Shown: positions 8,620-18,988, counted from the first letter of the stretch. The stretch: DNA of 64,000 nucleotides from Polyangium sp. y55x31 (GCF_029946505.1 NZ_JARZHG010000008.1:1-64000), one strand, 5' to 3'. The notes: generated from the sequence alone by a model not told the origin. Translations and numbers: made by a program.

Positions 8620-11600
8620 GTGGCCCGGCCCTCGATACGCAACGCCTTCCGCGCGCTCGCCGCGTCCCTCGTCGTCGCAGCCGGCTGCAACACGACCGTG
8701 CAGCCCGTGCACCAGGCTCGACCTCCGGGGAAGCCCGCGCAGACGAAGGCGGCTCCTCGGATCGCGGAGGCGCAGACGGGTCCCGGCGCAGAGCTGCCCA
8801 CGTGCCCGGAGCCCGCGCCTCCGGCCGATCACGCACCGAGCAAGCCGACGTTCCTCCTGCAGAACGGTCACGAGCGGCCGATCCAGCGCATCGCGGTGAG
8901 CACCGACGGCAGCAAGCTCGCGTCGGGCGCGCAGGACGGCACGGTGCGCGTGTGGGATCTGCGCGCCGGGCTGCTCCTCACGAGGTTCGTGACGGCCGGA
9001 TACATCGTGCAGGACCTGTCGATCAGCGCCGATGGCAAGCGCCTCGCGTACTACGCGCCGGACGGGACGCCCGAGGGGCTCCTCGTGCAGGTGGTCGATC
9101 TCGACAAGCAGAAGAGCCCGCGCACCACGTTCCCGCTCCACGGGGCCTTCCAGCTCTCGCCGGACGGTACGTGGCTCGCCATGGCCGCGGACAAACTCAC
9201 GCTCTTCGACACGAAGACGGGCCGTCCGAAGAAGGAGATCACCGTCGGCGCGAAGGTCCCGAGCGCGCTCGCGATCACGCACGACGCAGAGGGACGGCGC
9301 ATCGCGGCGGCCTACCCCGGAGAGCTCGTCGTCATCGACGTCTCGACCGACACGGTCACGCATCGGTTCCCGCTGGCGAGCGGGCTCGCGGACACGCCGA
9401 TGCGCGTCGCGCTCACGCCCGATGTCGTCGTCGCGATGAGCGCAGGCGGGACGATCACGTTGTTCCCGCTCGCGAAGGGCGGCGCGCCGCGCGTCCTTCC
9501 AGGTCGATACAAGGACGCGTCCGCGGCGGGCGGGCGGCTCTGGGCCCTCGATCTCATGACCGGGCGCGCCTCGGCGTTCACCCTCCCCGACGCGCAGGCC
9601 GTCTCGCTCTCCACGCCCGATCCGCCGCAGGGAGATCTCGTCGCCGCGAGCCGCGACGGCTCGACGGTCGTGACGGCCCGGAGCCACCTCGGCGTGGGCA
9701 CGAGCATCGAGGTGCGGGACGTGCAGACGATGCGCGCGGTGCGCACGATCGAGGGGCTGCCTCGATCCATCGAGTCGGTCGCCGCGCGGCCCGACGCGAG
9801 CGAGCTCGCCACGGGCGCGTTCAACGGCGATCTCACGCGCTGGGATCTGCGGACCGGCAAACCGAAGCCCGGCATCGCCGAGAACGAGCGCGAGCAGGGG
9901 CGGGTCATCGCGCTGTCGTACGCGCCAAACGGCGAGCAGCTCGCCTCGACGACGGGCGGCAACGAGGTGCGCGTGCGCGAGACCGCGCGTGGACAAACTC
10001 TCCGCCGCTGGAGCTTGCAGTCCGGATCGTTCGTGCGTTTCACGGAGTTCCTGCCGACGAGCGAGGAGCTGCTCACCGTGCGTGTGCTGACGGATCGGAA
10101 GATCGCGAGCAAGAAGGGCCCGGGCGGCGTGCCGGTGATCGACGAGACACACGACGTGGCCGTGGAACGGTGGGATCTGCGCGGGCCGCTGCCGCCGCTA
10201 CCGAAGGTCCCCTTCGGCGAGATCGCGCGGCCCCAAGGGCGCGTCGTCGCCAAGCTCGCGTCGGACCCGAGGTTCTTCGCGCTCTCGACGGACGGCGTGC
10301 ACCTCGTCGTGGGCGGCGGCGACGCGCTCACGTCCCTGCGCACGGACACGGGGAAGATCGACTGGGCCATCAAACTTCAGACGATCCCGCTCGGCGTCGC
10401 GAAGCGGCCGGATGGAGGGATGGACGTCGATCATTCCCACGCCGCGTTTTCGCCCGACGGAAAGACGGTCGTCGTATCGACGCGGCGGCTCGAGACGAAC
10501 AAGGGCGGCGTGCAGCACTTCGTGTCCGTGCTGATGGAGATCGACGCCGGCACGGGTCGTGTGCGGAACGTGCACAAGCCGGAGACGGATGGAGCCGTGC
10601 GATGGCACAAGGGGGCGATCGCCGTGGGGGGGCTCAAACCCGTGGTGCTCGACGCGTCGAGCTTCGCCGCGCGGGCGCGCCTCGCGCTCGCGGACAACGA
10701 GATCTCCGCGATCACCGTGGCTCCGAAGCGAGACCTCTTTCTCCTCAGCGGCAACGGGGGCGCGACGTCCCTCGTGACGGAGCGCGGCGAGGTCGTCATG
10801 ACGCTCGTCTCCACGCCGAACGGGGAGTGGGTGTCGGCGACGCCGTCCGGCGCCTATCGATCGAGCATCGATGGAGCGCGAAGCGTCGCGTGGATGTTCT
10901 CGGATCCCCTGGAGGGCTTTTCGTTCGAGCGCTTCGCCACCCGCTTCGAGCGGCCGGATCTCGTGGAGCGGAGCCTCGGCGGTGAGGAGGCGCCGGCGCC
11001 GGCCGCGATCGCGCGGCCGCCGAGGTTGCGCGTCGAGGCGAAGGGCCCGCGAGGGATGATCGAGACGACGGAGAGCCGACTCACGCTCGACGTGGTCGCG
11101 ACGAGCCCCTCGCGTGTCGATCGCGTGCGCGTCTTCGTCGACGGCAAACCCGCGGCCGATCGACTCGTGTGCGCCGCGGAAGGCCGCGTCTCGCTCGACG
11201 TGCCGCTCCACGCGGGCAGGAACCGCCTGAGCCTCGTCGCGTACGACGCCGCCGGCTACGCGAGCAACCCCGAGCAGCTCGATGTCGTGTCGACGTCCCC
11301 CCTCGCGGAGAAGCCGAGCCTGCACGTGATCTCGATCGGCGTGAGCCGATATCCCAACATGCCGCCCGAGCAGCAGCTCGATTTTGCGGACGACGACGCG
11401 CGCTCGGTCGCGGCGTCGCTCGCGCGCTTCGCGGGAACGAAGGGCCCGTTCGGGCGCATCGTGGCGACGACGTTGCTCGACGACGAGGTGACCGTGCAGC
11501 GCGTGGACGAGGCGCTCGCGGGGCTCGCAGGGATGCGTCCGGATGATCTCGCCGTCGTGTTTTTCGCGGGGCACGGCGCGCGGCTCGGTGAGTCGCAGAT

Positions 11601-12147
11601 GCTCTTCCTCACGAGCCAGGCGTCGTTCACCCGCGAGGCCGCGACGAAGCACGGGATCGGATGGGACCACATCGAGCAGGCGCTCCGCGGGGCGCGGGGG
11701 CGCGTGCTCATGATGCTCGACGCCTGCCACGCGGGGCATCTGTCGACGGAGGTCGTCGCGCCAAACGAGTCGCTCGCGCGGGAGCTCGCGGCGGGCGATC
11801 GCGCGGGGGTCTTGGTGTTCTCGGCGGCACGTGGATCGCAGTTCAGCTACGAGGTGCCGCCGGACGGAGCGAGGGGGGCGAGCCGCGGGCTCGAGCTCGC
11901 CTGGGATGGCAAGCCGCCTCCGAAGCAGAAGGACCTCCAGGGCGGGCACGGGCTCTTCACGAGCGCGCTGCTCGAAGCGCTCGACGGCGAGGCGCCCGAT
12001 CGAGATCGCAGCGGCGCCATCGAGGTGAACGAGCTCGTCGACTACGTGACCGAGCGGGTGCGCGCGGCCTCGAACGGCAAGCAGACGCCGTGGGTCGCGC
12101 GGCGCGAGATGTTCGGCGAGTTCATGGTCGCGCCGGCAGCGCGGTAG
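8620..12147 (+). CDS. WD40-repeat lipoprotein with C-terminal caspase-like (C14) protease domain
   Basis: 1175 aa from GTG 8620. A signal sequence ends in the lipobox VAAGC (Cys 23), so it should be a surface or periplasmic lipoprotein. Residues ~70-770 contain WD40/beta-propeller repeats (for example SGAQDGTVRVWDLR). Residues ~800-880 look like an Ig-like linker. From ~900 there is a caspase-like domain with the dyad His985 (FFAGHG) and Cys1036 (LDACHAG). Residues ~1127-1138 match a perfect EF-hand loop, DxDxSGxIxxxE, suggesting Ca2+ binding. It lies 13 bp behind fbp and meets lhr tail to tail with no spacer. Confidence 0.88.
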   Translation: MARPSIRNAFRALAASLVVAAGCNTTVQPVHQARPPGKPAQTKAAPRIAEAQTGPGAELPTCPEPAPPADHAPSKPTFLLQNGHERPIQRIAVSTDGSKLASGAQDGTVRVWDLRAGLLLTRFVTAGYIVQDLSISADGKRLAYYAPDGTPEGLLVQVVDLDKQKSPRTTFPLHGAFQLSPDGTWLAMAADKLTLFDTKTGRPKKEITVGAKVPSALAITHDAEGRRIAAAYPGELVVIDVSTDTVTHRFPLASGLADTPMRVALTPDVVVAMSAGGTITLFPLAKGGAPRVLPGRYKDASAAGGRLWALDLMTGRASAFTLPDAQAVSLSTPDPPQGDLVAASRDGSTVVTARSHLGVGTSIEVRDVQTMRAVRTIEGLPRSIESVAARPDASELATGAFNGDLTRWDLRTGKPKPGIAENEREQGRVIALSYAPNGEQLASTTGGNEVRVRETARGQTLRRWSLQSGSFVRFTEFLPTSEELLTVRVLTDRKIASKKGPGGVPVIDETHDVAVERWDLRGPLPPLPKVPFGEIARPQGRVVAKLASDPRFFALSTDGVHLVVGGGDALTSLRTDTGKIDWAIKLQTIPLGVAKRPDGGMDVDHSHAAFSPDGKTVVVSTRRLETNKGGVQHFVSVLMEIDAGTGRVRNVHKPETDGAVRWHKGAIAVGGLKPVVLDASSFAARARLALADNEISAITVAPKRDLFLLSGNGGATSLVTERGEVVMTLVSTPNGEWVSATPSGAYRSSIDGARSVAWMFSDPLEGFSFERFATRFERPDLVERSLGGEEAPAPAAIARPPRLRVEAKGPRGMIETTESRLTLDVVATSPSRVDRVRVFVDGKPAADRLVCAAEGRVSLDVPLHAGRNRLSLVAYDAAGYASNPEQLDVVSTSPLAEKPSLHVISIGVSRYPNMPPEQQLDFADDDARSVAASLARFAGTKGPFGRIVATTLLDDEVTVQRVDEALAGLAGMRPDDLAVVFFAGHGARLGESQMLFLTSQASFTREAATKHGIGWDHIEQALRGARGRVLMMLDACHAGHLSTEVVAPNESLARELAAGDRAGVLVFSAARGSQFSYEVPPDGARGASRGLELAWDGKPPPKQKDLQGGHGLFTSALLEALDGEAPDRDRSGAIEVNELVDYVTERVRAASNGKQTPWVARREMFGEFMVAPAAR

Positions 12148-15100
12148 TCAGACCGCGCGGGCCGACGCCCGTTCGCCCGAACGTACCTTTGCAGGACCAA
12201 CCTTTTCGGCCTCGATCGGCTCTTCGGTCGGCATGCCGTCCCGGTACGTGACGAAGTGCGAGAGCGTCGAGGGCACGCGCTCGCCCGGGAGGATCGTCCC
12301 GACGAGGTTCAGCGGATCACACGCGGAGAGGCGCACGACGTCTCCGCGCAGCGGCGCCTTGCGGAGGGCCCGCAGCGATTCGAGGGCCTCCGGCAGCGCG
12401 AACTGCTCGCCGACGAACGACGCGACGAGCCGGCCCCCGCGGACCTCGCCCCGCATCTCCAGACGGCGATAGACACGCACGAGGTCGCGCCACGCAGGCG
12501 CGCGGGACTCGCGGGCGACGAGCTCGCGGAAGACGATGCCCCAGCGTCGCAAGAGTTGCCGTGCGTGGGCCTCGATCGTCGCCGCGGGATCGACGCCGCC
12601 CGCGGGGGGCGTGTCTCCGAGGGCGGGCGCGCGGAAGAGCGCCCATCGGCCCGCTGCGAGGACGGGCGCGCCGCGGGAATGCTTGGTGCTCGAACGAGCG
12701 CGGGCGCGCGTGGAAGGACCGAGCAGGCCGCGGAGCCCCGCGAACCCGTCCCCCGTGATCCGACCGGCGGAGACGAGCTCCCAGAGCGCCTCCTCGACCT
12801 CGGGCCGCGCGAGGCCCGTGGCGCGGACGATGTCCTCGAAGAACGAGGCGCCCGCCGCGCCGAGCGTGGCGAGCACGCGTCGCGCGGGCAGAGAAAGGCC
12901 CTCGTCGCCGAGCGGCGCCTGCGCGGCGGCCTCGGAGGGCTCCGCGAGCAGCCACGCGAGATCACGCCGGAGCGCGAGCGTGATCGGCGCCGCGCGCGTG
13001 GGCGCGCCGCCGGCCGAGGCGCGCGGCGAGAGCCGCCCCCACGCGACTTCCCCGGACAGGCAAAGCAGGTCGAGCCACGAGGGATCGTAGGCCTCGACGC
13101 GCGCCGGGAGGATCTCGCTCTCCCACGCGCCCGCGGCGATCTCGAAGCCTTGGAGCTGCTCGACCACACGCGCGAGCCCCGCGGCGCCGTGCGCGCGCTG
13201 GCCCGGGATCACGCCCTGCCACGCGAGCAGGAAACGCATGAGCTCGACAGGGGAAGCCGGCTCGATCGCGCGGCGCAGGCCGTCGACGGTGCGTCGATGG
13301 ATGCGCGCGAGCAGGCGCCGATCACACCACTCGATCACGCCGGGTTCGAGGTCCGGCGAGAACCTCCCGCGCAAGACCACGCCGTCCGCCTCCACGCGCG
13401 CGAGGGCGATGTCGATGTCGGAGACATCGATCGAGAGACGCTCGGCGAGCGTGGCCGCCTGGATCGGGCCGACGAGGGCGAGCCAGCCGCGCACGAGGCC
13501 CGCGAGGGCGACTTCGCGTTCTCCCTCGGCCGGCTCCGCCGCGGAGCCCTTCGCCGGCTGCGTCAGCGCAGGCGTGAACGTGCCCGCCGGCCAGATCGAA
13601 GCCGCCCGATCCCGCCGCTCGGCCGCGACCCAAAGCGCCCCCGTGATCCCCGGCCCCGCGAGCTTCGCGACGCGCCGCGCGCGCACGAGCCCGTCGAGCA
13701 ACCGATCGTATCCGAGCGTGCTCGCGTCCTCCTCGGGCAACGCCGTGAGATCGAGCAAGAGATCGTGCAGCTCGTCCGCGTCGCGCACCACGGGCTGGGC
13801 CTCCGCGACGATCGCCTCGATCGCCTCGGGATCGAGCCCGCCGATCCGGTCCGCGATCTCCGCGGGCAACCCTCGGCGAACGGCGACCGCGCGCGCGCGG
13901 CGCTCCTCGAGCGGCGCGTCGTCGAGGAAGGCATACGGGTTTGCGTTGAGGATCTCGTGGGACAGCACGCTCGGCTCGGCGGTCTCGCGCGAGGCGATCC
14001 GGATCTCGCCGCGCTTGATCCGTTCGAGCACCTCCGTGAGGCCCTCGGCATCCATCACCTCCGTCAGGCAGTCGCGCATCGTCTCGCGCACGAGCGGGTG
14101 GTCCGGGATCTCGAGGATCGCCTCGCGCCCGTGGTTGTCCTGGCAGCCGAGCTGCGCCGGGAAGACGGCGGCGATGAGGTCGTCGCTGCGCATGCGCACG
14201 AGCGGCGCCGGTACCTTTCGTCCCCCGGAGAAACGCAGGATCTGCAGCGCGCGCGTCGCATTCCACCGAAAGCGCGTGCCGAACATCGGCGCCTGCAGCG
14301 CGGCCTGTTCGAGCACGCCGACGACGCCCTCGGGCCGGAGCATCTCGAAGATCACTTCGAGCGGGAAGCTGTGCTGCGCGCCGAGCGAGAGCAGCACGCC
14401 GTCGTCCGTCGCCGCCGCTTGCAGCTCGAAGTCGAAGCTCCGGCAGAAGCGCTTGCGCAGCGCGAGGCCCCACGCGCGGTTGATGCGGGCGCCGAAGGGC
14501 GCGTGCAGGATGAGCTGCATGCCGCCCGCCTCGTCGAAGAACCGCTCGGCCACGACGACGCGCTGCGACGGCATCTCCCCGAGCGCGGATCGCGCGGCGG
14601 CCACGTACTCGCAGAGCAGCACCGCGCCCGCGCGATCGAGCGCGCACGTCTCCTCCAGCCACGCCGCGGTCTGCCAGAGGCGCGCGGGTTCACCCGGCTC
14701 GCGCCCGTCGAAGAGCCTCCGCGCGACCTCCTCGCGCAAAACGCCCACCTCCGCGGAGAGCTCGCGCGTGCGTGCCGGCCCCTCGCCGAACCAGAACGGC
14801 ACGGTCGGCGGCGCGCCCGGCGCGTCCTCGACCCACACCTTGCCCGCCTCGATCCGGCGGATCCGCCACGACGTGGATCCGAGGAGGAAGACGTCGCCGG
14901 CCGAAGAGTCGATCGCGAAGTCCTCGTCGACCGAGCCGACCTTCGTCCCGTCCGCGAGCACGACGTCGTAGTTGCCGTTGTCCGGGATCGCCCCGCCCGA
15001 CGTGAGCGCCGCGATCGACGCCCCACGCCGCGCCTTGAGCCTCTGGCCCACGCCGTCCCGGAAAAGGAGCGCGCCCGCACGCCCGCGCCGCGCCGAGACG

Positions 15101-16464
15101 CCCTCGGCGAGCATCTGCACGACGTCGTCGAACGCCGCGCGTGTGAGGTTCTCGTACGGCGCCGCCCGCCGCACGAGGTCGAAGAGCTCGTCCTCGCCCC
15201 GCTCCCCCGACGCGCAGGCGGCCACGATCTGTTGTGCGAGCACGTCGAGCGGCGCGTCGCGCATCGCGATGCGATCGATCTCGCCACGCCGCGCCGACCT
15301 GACGATCGCCGCGCACTCGATGAGCTGATCCCGCGTCAGCGGGAACATCCTCCCCTTCGGCGTCGCCGCGAGCGCGTGGCCCGAGCGGCCGATCCGCTGA
15401 AGCGCCGTGGCGATCGATCGCGGCGATCCCACGAGGCAAACGAGCTCCACGGCGCCCACGTCGATCCCGAGCTCGAGCGACGCCGTCGCGACCACGACCT
15501 TGAGCTCGCCGGCCTTGAGCCTGCGCTCCGCGGCGAGCCGCCGTGAACGCGAGAGGCTGCCGTGATGCGCGGCCACGGCTTCCTCGCCGAGCCGCTCCCC
15601 GAGATGCAGCGCGACGCGCTCGACGAGCCTTCGCGTGTTCACGAAGACGAGCGTCGACTTGTGCGCGCGGCACATCTCCGCCACGCGATCGTAGAGCTCT
15701 TCCCACTGCTCGATCGTGCAGACCGCGCCGAGCTCGTCGCGCGGCACCTCGATCGCGAGGTCGAGATCCCGGCGCACGCCCGCGTCGACGATCTCCGGCA
15801 GCGGCCTCCCCGCGCCGACGAGCATCCGCGCCGCGACCTCGATCGGCCGCATCGTCGCCGAGAGCCCCACGCGCTGCGGTCGTGGCTCCCCGCCGCTCGT
15901 CACGAGCTCTTCGAGCCGCTCGATCGAGAGCGCGAGGTGCGCGCCTCGCTTGTCCGAGGCGACCGCGTGGATTTCGTCCACGATCACGGTCCGCACGCCT
16001 CCGAGCGCACGACGACCCGAGGCCGATCCGAGCAGGATGAAGAGCGACTCCGGCGTCGTGACCAGCACGTGCGGGGGCTTCTTGAAGAGCTTTCGCCGGT
16101 CCTTCTCCGGCGTGTCGCCGGTACGCACCGCCGTGCGTACGGCGGGGCGCGCGACGCCGAGCTCGTCGGCGAGCGCCGTGAGCTCCGCGATCGGCTCGTC
16201 GAGGTTCTTCTGCACGTCGTTCGACAGCGCCTTCAACGGCGAGACGTAGACGACCTCGATGCGATCCGGGAGCCGCCCCTCGTCGCTCGCGCGCACGAGG
16301 CGATCGAGGCACGCGAGGAACGCGGCGAGCGTCTTGCCCGAGCCGGTGGGGGCGGCGATGAGGCAGTCCTCACCTCGCTGAATCGTGGGCCAGGCGCGGG
16401 ACTGCACGGGCGTCGCGGCCCCGAAGCGGCGGGTGAACCAGGCGTCGACGAGGGGGTGGAACAC
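12148..16464 (-). CDS. lhr: Lhr-type large DEXH-box helicase
   Basis: 1438 aa, similar in length to E. coli Lhr. Superfamily 2 helicase acting on DNA or RNA:DNA hybrids. Walker A PTGSGKT is at residues 39-45 and the DEIH box at 163-166. Helicase motifs Ib (TTPES), III (SAT), IV-VI (including QRIGRSGH) follow within the first ~430 residues. A winged-helix/Lhr-core region follows, then a long C-terminal region with further winged-helix-like segments. The stop directly abuts the stop of the convergent caspase-like gene. Confidence 0.92.
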   Translation of the reverse strand: MFHPLVDAWFTRRFGAATPVQSRAWPTIQRGEDCLIAAPTGSGKTLAAFLACLDRLVRASDEGRLPDRIEVVYVSPLKALSNDVQKNLDEPIAELTALADELGVARPAVRTAVRTGDTPEKDRRKLFKKPPHVLVTTPESLFILLGSASGRRALGGVRTVIVDEIHAVASDKRGAHLALSIERLEELVTSGGEPRPQRVGLSATMRPIEVAARMLVGAGRPLPEIVDAGVRRDLDLAIEVPRDELGAVCTIEQWEELYDRVAEMCRAHKSTLVFVNTRRLVERVALHLGERLGEEAVAAHHGSLSRSRRLAAERRLKAGELKVVVATASLELGIDVGAVELVCLVGSPRSIATALQRIGRSGHALAATPKGRMFPLTRDQLIECAAIVRSARRGEIDRIAMRDAPLDVLAQQIVAACASGERGEDELFDLVRRAAPYENLTRAAFDDVVQMLAEGVSARRGRAGALLFRDGVGQRLKARRGASIAALTSGGAIPDNGNYDVVLADGTKVGSVDEDFAIDSSAGDVFLLGSTSWRIRRIEAGKVWVEDAPGAPPTVPFWFGEGPARTRELSAEVGVLREEVARRLFDGREPGEPARLWQTAAWLEETCALDRAGAVLLCEYVAAARSALGEMPSQRVVVAERFFDEAGGMQLILHAPFGARINRAWGLALRKRFCRSFDFELQAAATDDGVLLSLGAQHSFPLEVIFEMLRPEGVVGVLEQAALQAPMFGTRFRWNATRALQILRFSGGRKVPAPLVRMRSDDLIAAVFPAQLGCQDNHGREAILEIPDHPLVRETMRDCLTEVMDAEGLTEVLERIKRGEIRIASRETAEPSVLSHEILNANPYAFLDDAPLEERRARAVAVRRGLPAEIADRIGGLDPEAIEAIVAEAQPVVRDADELHDLLLDLTALPEEDASTLGYDRLLDGLVRARRVAKLAGPGITGALWVAAERRDRAASIWPAGTFTPALTQPAKGSAAEPAEGEREVALAGLVRGWLALVGPIQAATLAERLSIDVSDIDIALARVEADGVVLRGRFSPDLEPGVIEWCDRRLLARIHRRTVDGLRRAIEPASPVELMRFLLAWQGVIPGQRAHGAAGLARVVEQLQGFEIAAGAWESEILPARVEAYDPSWLDLLCLSGEVAWGRLSPRASAGGAPTRAAPITLALRRDLAWLLAEPSEAAAQAPLGDEGLSLPARRVLATLGAAGASFFEDIVRATGLARPEVEEALWELVSAGRITGDGFAGLRGLLGPSTRARARSSTKHSRGAPVLAAGRWALFRAPALGDTPPAGGVDPAATIEAHARQLLRRWGIVFRELVARESRAPAWRDLVRVYRRLEMRGEVRGGRLVASFVGEQFALPEALESLRALRKAPLRGDVVRLSACDPLNLVGTILPGERVPSTLSHFVTYRDGMPTEEPIEAEKVGPAKVRSGERASARAV

Positions 16465-16618
16465 GGCCTTACCAAGAGGCTACCGCGGCGAGCCGACCTT
16501 CGCACCGAGACGGCGACCGACCGAAGCCAGCCGTTCGTAACGGCAACACGGGCAAGTGCGAGGCGGTGTAAGCTCGAACCGGCGCCTTCGTTTCTCGTCG
16601 GCATCCCGGAGATCTCGC

Positions 16619-17671
16619 ATGCCCTTCGTGTTCCGGACCCTCCGAGCGCGGCTCGCCGCGCTCACGTTGATCACCACGTCACTTTTCGCGGTCGGATGTG
16701 GCTCCGCGCCCCCCGAAGCCGCCGCCTACCCCAGCACGCCCGCGTATTACGGCGGCGCCGCGCAGGCCGAAGCCGCGCCCGCGTCCGCCGGCGCCCCGAT
16801 GCCGATGAACATGCCCTCGGCCGCGCCGATGGCCGACAGCGGCAGCGAGAGTTACGAGAGCACGGGCGGCTCCGACGACTCGGGTTTCTTCGGCGGCGGG
16901 TCCGACGAAGCCGCGAAGGCGGCGCCCGCCCCGGCTCCGGCCCCCGTGGCGCCCGGCGCGCGCGCACCGATGGCCGCGCCCGCGGCCGCGCCGAAACAAC
17001 CCACGCCGCCGCCGACGGGCGCGAAGCCCGCGCCGACCGGCAAGAAGACCGAAGGCGCCTCCGAGCCGCAGCAGCCGCAGGAGAAGCCGGCCACGCCGCT
17101 GCTCATTTACACGGGCCGCGTGGGGATGGAGGTCGCGGAGGCCACGGTCGTCCCCGGGACGATCGACAAGATCATCGACATGGCCGAGTCGTTCGGCGGC
17201 TACCTCGCGTCACGCTCGGACGCGGGCGTCGTGATCCGCGTGCCCTCGCGGCATTTCCGCGACGCGCTCACCGCGCTGGAGAAGCTCGGCGAGGTCAAGC
17301 GCCGCAGCGTGAGCGCGGAGGACGTGTCCGAGGAGTTCCACGATCTCGAGGTGCGCCTCCAGAACCTGAAGAGCGTGCAGAAGCGCCTGCAGGAGTTCCT
17401 CGCGAAGGCGGCGAACGTGAACGACGCGCTGCAGGTCGAGCGCGAGCTCGAGCGCGTCGGCCGCGAGATCGATCAGCTCGAAGGTCGCATGCGCTTCCTC
17501 CGCGCCCGCGCGACCTTCTCGACGATCACCGTCGACGTGACGGCCAAGCCGAAGCAGCAGCAGGTCGTGGCGCAAGGCACGCCGCCGCCGCCCCCGCCGC
17601 CGCGCACGATCGATCTGCCCATCGACTGGCTCTCGAGGGTCGGCCTCGAGACGCTGATGACCCTTCGCTGA
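16619..17671 (+). CDS. DUF4349-domain lipoprotein
   Basis: 350 aa from ATG 16619, with GGAG nine bases upstream. A signal peptide ends in a lipobox at VGC (~residue 28). A long proline/alanine-rich linker (~30-175) follows. Residues ~180-320 are a DUF4349 domain: a beta-alpha part (YTGRVGMEV...), VIRVPSRHFRDAL, then a long coiled coil (EDVSEEFHDLEVRLQNLK...). Most DUF4349 proteins end in a transmembrane helix; this one ends instead in a proline run and a short amphipathic tail. It probably heads an operon with the next lipoprotein and the phosphatidyltransferase. Confidence 0.82.
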   Translation: MPFVFRTLRARLAALTLITTSLFAVGCGSAPPEAAAYPSTPAYYGGAAQAEAAPASAGAPMPMNMPSAAPMADSGSESYESTGGSDDSGFFGGGSDEAAKAAPAPAPAPVAPGARAPMAAPAAAPKQPTPPPTGAKPAPTGKKTEGASEPQQPQEKPATPLLIYTGRVGMEVAEATVVPGTIDKIIDMAESFGGYLASRSDAGVVIRVPSRHFRDALTALEKLGEVKRRSVSAEDVSEEFHDLEVRLQNLKSVQKRLQEFLAKAANVNDALQVERELERVGREIDQLEGRMRFLRARATFSTITVDVTAKPKQQQVVAQGTPPPPPPPRTIDLPIDWLSRVGLETLMTLR

Positions 17672-17689
17672 GGCAAGGAGGCAAGGACC

Positions 17690-18157
17690 ATGAAACGCAA
17701 CGTCTCGATGCTCCTCTTGTGCCTCGCCGCCTCCCTCCTCGGGATCGGCTGTGGCCCCGGCTTCAAGCTGAACACGCCCGACGGCTTCGTCGAGCTCGAA
17801 GACCAGGAGGAGTACGCCTACCGCGCGACCACGGCCCAGGGGATCGTGATGAGCGTGCGCGTCGAGCCGAACCGGCCGAAGGGCAACCTCTCCTTCTGGA
17901 CCGACGCGATCGACCTGAAGCTCCGCAACATCGGCTACACCGCGGAAGCTTCACGCGAGGTCAAGACGAAGAGCGGCGCCGTGGGCAAGCAGCTCCGCTA
18001 CACGCGCACGGTCTTCGATCGACCGCACATCTTCTGGCTCACGGTCTTCGTCACGGACGCCGACGTGTTCGTCCTCGAAACGGGCGGCGACGCCCGCGAA
18101 TTCGAGAAGGCGAAAGACGAGGTGGGCAAGGCGATCGAGGGATTCGTCCCAGGCTGA
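17690..18157 (+). CDS. Small lipoprotein of unknown function
   Basis: 155 aa. Signal peptide with lipobox GIGC (Cys 21), preceded by an AAGGAGGCAAGG ribosome-binding region. The mature part is mixed alpha/beta, with a pattern (GFKLNTPDGFVEL..., alternating strands, C-terminal helix EKAKDEVGKAIEGF) that loosely recalls PsbP/DcrB-like folds. That comparison is by eye only. It lies 18 bp after the DUF4349 gene and 6 bp before the phosphatidyltransferase, so it is likely co-transcribed. Confidence 0.75.
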   Translation: MKRNVSMLLLCLAASLLGIGCGPGFKLNTPDGFVELEDQEEYAYRATTAQGIVMSVRVEPNRPKGNLSFWTDAIDLKLRNIGYTAEASREVKTKSGAVGKQLRYTRTVFDRPHIFWLTVFVTDADVFVLETGGDAREFEKAKDEVGKAIEGFVPG

Positions 18158-18163
18158 GCTAGG

Positions 18164-18934
18164 ATGCGCCCGGCCATGCCGGGCAGCCCGATCGAGGTCT
18201 ACCGCCTCACCCGCAAGAAACACGATCAGCTCTGGAACACCTACGTGATGCGTCCGCTCGCGGCCGTGTTCGTCGCCGCGATCCACCGCACGCCTCTCAC
18301 GCCGAACCAGATCACGATCCTGAGCCTCTTCATCGCGGTGACGGGCTCCGCGCTCTTCATCGCGCTCCCGTCCTACCGCGGAGGGCTCTTGGCCGTGCTC
18401 GTCCTCGAGCTCGCCTACCTCCTCGACTGCGCGGACGGCATGCTCGCGCGCTACAAAAAGCTCGCCTCCCCCACGGGCCACCTCTTCGACTTCTTCGTCG
18501 ACGAGCTCAAAGCCGTGCTGCTCGTCGCCGTGATCGGCGTCCACCTCCACAGGAAAGGTGGGCTCGGGATCGACGGCGCCGCGTGGCCCGCCGGCGGCCT
18601 GGGGTTCTTGTACGCCGCGGTGGCCGGCGCGGTGATCGTGGCCTCGGGCATCTCGCTGACGAACTTCGTCCGCAGGCCCGAGCTCACCGGCAAGGACACG
18701 CCGACGGAGGCGCATTACGAGACCGTGGGCGAGAAGAAACCGCAGTCGATCGTGGGTCGCGTCGCGTCCCTCGTGATGACGTTCCTGCGGTTCCTCAACC
18801 ACTACCCGAGCCACATCTGGATCTTCGCGCTCGCCGATCGGCTCGATCTCTTCTTCTGGATGTACCTCGCGCTGAACGGCCTCTACCTCGCCCGCGGCTG
18901 GCTCGGGCTCGTGGTCCGGTTCGGGCGCACGTGA
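18164..18934 (+). CDS. CDP-alcohol phosphatidyltransferase family protein
   Basis: 256 aa, integral membrane. The full family signature D(x)2DG(x)2AR(x)8G(x)3D(x)3D is visible: D88, D91, G92, A95, R96, G105, D109, D113. The aspartates bind divalent metal. These enzymes transfer a phospho group from a CDP-alcohol to a second alcohol, making phospholipids. The acceptor alcohol cannot be told from sequence. About six hydrophobic segments surround the motif. A second in-frame ATG at 18176 is also possible as start. Confidence 0.87.
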   Translation: MRPAMPGSPIEVYRLTRKKHDQLWNTYVMRPLAAVFVAAIHRTPLTPNQITILSLFIAVTGSALFIALPSYRGGLLAVLVLELAYLLDCADGMLARYKKLASPTGHLFDFFVDELKAVLLVAVIGVHLHRKGGLGIDGAAWPAGGLGFLYAAVAGAVIVASGISLTNFVRRPELTGKDTPTEAHYETVGEKKPQSIVGRVASLVMTFLRFLNHYPSHIWIFALADRLDLFFWMYLALNGLYLARGWLGLVVRFGRT

Positions 18935-18988
18935 GCCAAGGGGCTTCTTTTCGCCTCGGCTCTCGCGCATTATGTGCTCTCGGGGGAG

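Noticed and set aside
12148-16464. Defence island around the caspase and Lhr genes
   Set aside because: Apart from these two genes, neighbours are housekeeping or envelope genes; no nuclease, reverse transcriptase, CBASS or Cas component is seen.
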